From: VKMB-3413 sp041027365
Lineage (GTDB): Bacteria; Pseudomonadota; Alphaproteobacteria; Rhizobiales; Rhizobiaceae
Length of the DNA stretch: 64,000 nucleotides
NCBI RefSeq assembly: GCF_041027365.1
Contig: NZ_JBFTEH010000009.1
Coordinates: forward strand, 1-64,000
Reading direction: 5' to 3'
The notes beneath the pieces were generated by a model. It had not been told where the DNA came from, made no database searches, and was given only the letters and a program-made list of their open reading frames with translations. The translations under genes and the position numbers were made by a program. Every line of letters begins with the position of its first letter. The first letter of the stretch is position 1. Below, one piece after another: positions 61,539 to 64,000 of this stretch.

Positions 61539-61607
61539 ACCGGCCCTCCGGCTGCGACATCAGTCCGGGCGAGTGGTGGAGCGAGCGCTGCGGCTCGCTC
61601 CACAGCT

Positions 61608-63287
61608 TCAGAACAGCCCCTCGATCTGCCCTTCGTCGTTCAGCCGGATCGTCTCCGCCGCCGGCTTCGACGGCAGGCCGGGCATGGTCATGATCTCCCC
61701 GCAGATCGCGACGACGAAGCCGGCGCCGGCCGACAGGCGAACCTCGCGCACATGCACGGAGAATCCCTCCGGCGCACCGCGCCGCGTCGGGTCGGTCGAG
61801 AAGGAATACTGCGTCTTCGCCATGCAGACCGGCAGGCGCCCGTAGCCGGCCTCCTCCCAGGCCGCCAGCTGCTGGCGCACGGAGGTGTCCGCCGTCGCCT
61901 CGGCGCCGCGATAGATCCGCTTCACCACCGTCTCGATCTTGTCGAACAGGGAGAGGTCGTCGCCATAGATCGGCCGGAAGTCCGCGGCGCCGGAATCGGC
62001 GAGTTCGACGACCTTGTGCGCCAGGTCCTCGATCCCCGCCGAGCCCATGGCCCAGTGGCGGCAGAGGATCGCCTCGACGCCCTTGGCCTGCGCGAAGGCT
62101 TTGAGCGCGGCGATCTCGGCCTCGGTGTCCGAGGCGAAGTGGTTTATCGCGACGACCACCGGCACGCCGAAGCTTTTGACGTTCTCGATGTGGCGGCCGA
62201 GATTGGCGCATCCCGCCGTCACCGCGTCGACGTTCTCGACGCCGAGATCGGCCTTGGCGACGCCGCCGTTCATCTTCATCGCCCGCACCGTCGCGACAAT
62301 CACCGCCGCGTCCGGCTTTAGGCCCGCCTTGCGGCACTTGATGTCGAAGAACTTCTCCGCCCCGAGATCGGCGCCGAAGCCGGCTTCGGTGACGACGTAG
62401 TCGGCGAGCTTCAGCGCGGTCTTGGTGGCGACGACGGAGTTGCAGCCATGCGCGATGTTGGCGAACGGGCCGCCATGCACGAAGGCCGGGTTGTTCTCCA
62501 GCGTCTGCACGAGGTTCGGCTGCATGGCGTCCTTGAGGAGCACGGCCATGGCGCCGTCCGCCTTCAGGTCGCGCGCGGTCACCGGCCTCCTGTCGCGGCG
62601 ATAGCCGACGATGATGTCGCCGAGCCGCCTCTCCAGGTCCTTCAGGTCCTCGGCGAGGCAGAGGATCGCCATGACTTCCGAGGCGACGGTGATGTCGAAG
62701 CCGGTCTCGCGGGGATAGCCGTTGGCCGGCCCGCCGAGCGAGGCGACGATGTCGCGCAACGCCCGGTCGTTCATGTCGATGACGCGCCGCCAGGTGACGC
62801 GGCGCGAGTCGATGCCGAGTTCGTTGCCCCAGTGGATGTGGTTGTCGATCATCGCGGCGAGGAGGTTGTGCGCCGTGGTGATGGCGTGGAAGTCGCCGGT
62901 GAAGTGGAGGTTCATCTCCTCCATCGGCACCACCTGCGCGTAGCCGCCGCCGGCCGCGCCGCCCTTCATGCCGAAGTTCGGGCCGAGCGAGGCCTCGCGG
63001 ATGCAGATCGCGGCTTGTCTGCCGATCCGGTTCAGCCCGTCGCCGAGCCCGACCGTGGTCGTCGTCTTGCCCTCGCCCGCCGGCGTCGGGTTGACGGCGG
63101 TGACGAGGATCAGCCGGCCGTCCCGGCGCCCCTGAAGCGACTTGATGAAGTCCGCCGAGATCTTCGCCTTGTCGTGGCCATAGGGGACGAGGTCGGCCTC
63201 GCCGATGCCGAGAGTCGCGGCGACGTCGCGGATCGGCCGCTTCTTGGCGGCCCTGGCGATGGCGATATCGGAAGGAACGTCTGTCAT
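61608..63287 (-). CDS. fhs: Formate--tetrahydrofolate ligase
   Basis: It joins formate to tetrahydrofolate with ATP to make 10-formyl-THF for C1 metabolism. The 559-residue product has the P-loop TPAGEGKTTTTVGLGDGLNR near residue 70, GPNFGMKGGAAGGGYAQVVP, and C-terminal SAGAGFVVAICGEIMTMPGL with family length. The start was set at the ATG at 63287. It stands alone, convergent with the FAD oxidoreductase gene. Confidence 0.97.
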   Translation of the reverse strand: MTDVPSDIAIARAAKKRPIRDVAATLGIGEADLVPYGHDKAKISADFIKSLQGRRDGRLILVTAVNPTPAGEGKTTTTVGLGDGLNRIGRQAAICIREASLGPNFGMKGGAAGGGYAQVVPMEEMNLHFTGDFHAITTAHNLLAAMIDNHIHWGNELGIDSRRVTWRRVIDMNDRALRDIVASLGGPANGYPRETGFDITVASEVMAILCLAEDLKDLERRLGDIIVGYRRDRRPVTARDLKADGAMAVLLKDAMQPNLVQTLENNPAFVHGGPFANIAHGCNSVVATKTALKLADYVVTEAGFGADLGAEKFFDIKCRKAGLKPDAAVIVATVRAMKMNGGVAKADLGVENVDAVTAGCANLGRHIENVKSFGVPVVVAINHFASDTEAEIAALKAFAQAKGVEAILCRHWAMGSAGIEDLAHKVVELADSGAADFRPIYGDDLSLFDKIETVVKRIYRGAEATADTSVRQQLAAWEEAGYGRLPVCMAKTQYSFSTDPTRRGAPEGFSVHVREVRLSAGAGFVVAICGEIMTMPGLPSKPAAETIRLNDEGQIEGLF

Positions 63288-63694
63288 GGCCTCATGTCGC
63301 TTGGCGGATGATCGACGGACCATAGGGGAGACGGCAGGCGATTGCCACAGGCGCAGGCCGCGTCATCAAGAGTCCGCTGCGACTTGAACTCTGGCGGCGA
63401 AGAGGCCTCCAGTTCAACCGAGACGTCAGCGAGGCGAACCAAGTCTTCCCCGGCCGTCGGCCTTGCCGGCGCAAGCAGCCTGCCATTCGAAAGAGAGAAG
63501 CCCGGCGCCATCGGCACCGGGCTCTTCATTCCATGATCGTCGCAACGCGGCGTCGGGAGGAGAAACGCCAGACGACGAAGTCGAAGAGGTCAAGATCACG
63601 GATGGCCGGTTGGGAGGAAGACGGCCATCGCAAACAACCTCGCCCTCGACGGCCAAACATACCACATTCGCGGGAGGATGCTGTCACCCGTTTG
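63288..63694. other. 407-bp gap between putA and fhs
   Basis: No gene is supported. The one structural feature is the hairpin at 63499-63523. The region immediately upstream of fhs (63290-63350) should contain its promoter; none was identified. Confidence 0.5.
63499..63523 (-). terminator. Hairpin between putA and fhs
   Basis: AGCCCGG at 63499-63505 pairs with CCGGGCT at 63517-63523, extended by three inner pairs after one mismatch. On the minus strand a T/C-rich tail (TCTCTCTTTC) follows, so it is a plausible terminator for putA transcription, 170 bases after its stop codon. Confidence 0.5.
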
Positions 63695-64000
63695 CTACGA
63701 CTCCATAGCAATGAGACTGGCATTGCCGCCGGCTGCCGCAGTGTTCACCGAGATCACCTGTTCGCGAGCGAAGCGCGCGACGTAGTTCGGGCCGCCCGCC
63801 TTCGGCCCCGTGCCCGAGAGGCCGGAGCCGCCGAAGGGCTGCGAGCCGACGATGGCGCCGATGATGTTGCGGTTGACGTAGACGTTGCCGACGGTCAGCC
63901 GCTCGGCGACGAACAGCGCGGTGTCGTTGATGCGGCTGTGGATGCCGAGCGTCAGGCCGTAGCCCGTGCGCTCGATCGCCTGGCAGACCTTCTCCAATTC
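63695..64000 (-). CDS. putA: Proline dehydrogenase/P5C dehydrogenase, C-terminal end (runs off right edge)
   Basis: The frame is open to the end of the window and encodes the last 101 residues. It reads YGLTLGIHSRINDTALFVAE, GNVYVNRNIIGAIVGSQPFG and GLSGTGPKAGGPNYVARFAR, then NTAAAGGNASL, which is typical of the aldehyde dehydrogenase C-terminus of bifunctional PutA. It converts proline to glutamate. The N-terminal domains are outside the window. Confidence 0.93.
   Translation of the reverse strand, partial: ELEKVCQAIERTGYGLTLGIHSRINDTALFVAERLTVGNVYVNRNIIGAIVGSQPFGGSGLSGTGPKAGGPNYVARFAREQVISVNTAAAGGNASLIAMES

Overview
The window is about 64 kb of GC-rich DNA with dense, strongly codon-biased genes. 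Every open frame casts long shadow frames on the other strand. The gene content points to an alphaproteobacterium of the order Hyphomicrobiales (Rhizobiales). The indicators are a fused trpE(G) gene behind a Trp-rich leader peptide, a cca / CoA-pyrophosphatase / DUF1285 block divergent from a moxR-DUF58-DUF4159 operon, hemF next to a small conserved protein, a CSS-EAL protein, an opgG-type glucan gene and a putA end. I cannot name the genus from sequence alone.

Layout. 1-4.2 kb: tail of an IS481-type transposase at the left edge, galU and a secreted TPR protein, then a broken ISL3-type transposase beside a tRNA-Pro(CGG). 4.2-10.1 kb: a gene-free stretch with a strong hairpin and a 7-bp tandem repeat, then a five-gene branched-chain-amino-acid-type ABC importer with a Tat-exported binding protein. 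10.4-18.5 kb: a delta-carbonic-anhydrase-like protein, an RND efflux pump with its adaptor, an EfeO-like iron protein and a YcgN-family protein. 18.6-27.2 kb: a class A penicillin-binding protein, a DUF1214/DUF1254 pair, a DUF2336 protein, a chemoreceptor ending in a CheR-binding pentapeptide, trmL and a cytochrome c. 27.4-38.8 kb: hemF, a DUF1059 miniprotein, and the cca and moxR blocks. 38.8-44.3 kb: a vapBC pair, a GNAT acetyltransferase, a glutathionyl-hydroquinone-reductase-like protein, a frameshifted Cys-repeat miniprotein, a Nudix hydrolase, a palindromic element, a metallophosphoesterase and a membrane protein. 44.4-53.9 kb: leuA, a MASE1-GGDEF cyclase, a cation diffusion facilitator, trpE(G) with a full attenuator, and a CSS-EAL phosphodiesterase. 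54.1-64 kb: an iron-type ABC importer with its ATPase on the opposite strand, opgG, a FAD oxidoreductase, fhs, and the end of putA.

Most of this is ordinary chromosome: cell envelope, cofactor and amino-acid synthesis, transport and c-di-GMP signalling. The clearest regulatory system is the trpL attenuator at 52046-52196. It has a 15-codon leader with three consecutive Trp codons, a terminator, a competing antiterminator, and a promoter placed so that the leader would be leaderless. Other points worth checking are a delta-carbonic-anhydrase homologue that appears to lack the metal-binding histidines, a boundary-inverted palindromic element at 42444-42546, a one-base frameshift in a small secreted repeat protein, and the tandem repeat ahead of the ABC importer. 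No CRISPR array, prophage, or secondary-metabolite or defence cluster was recognised.
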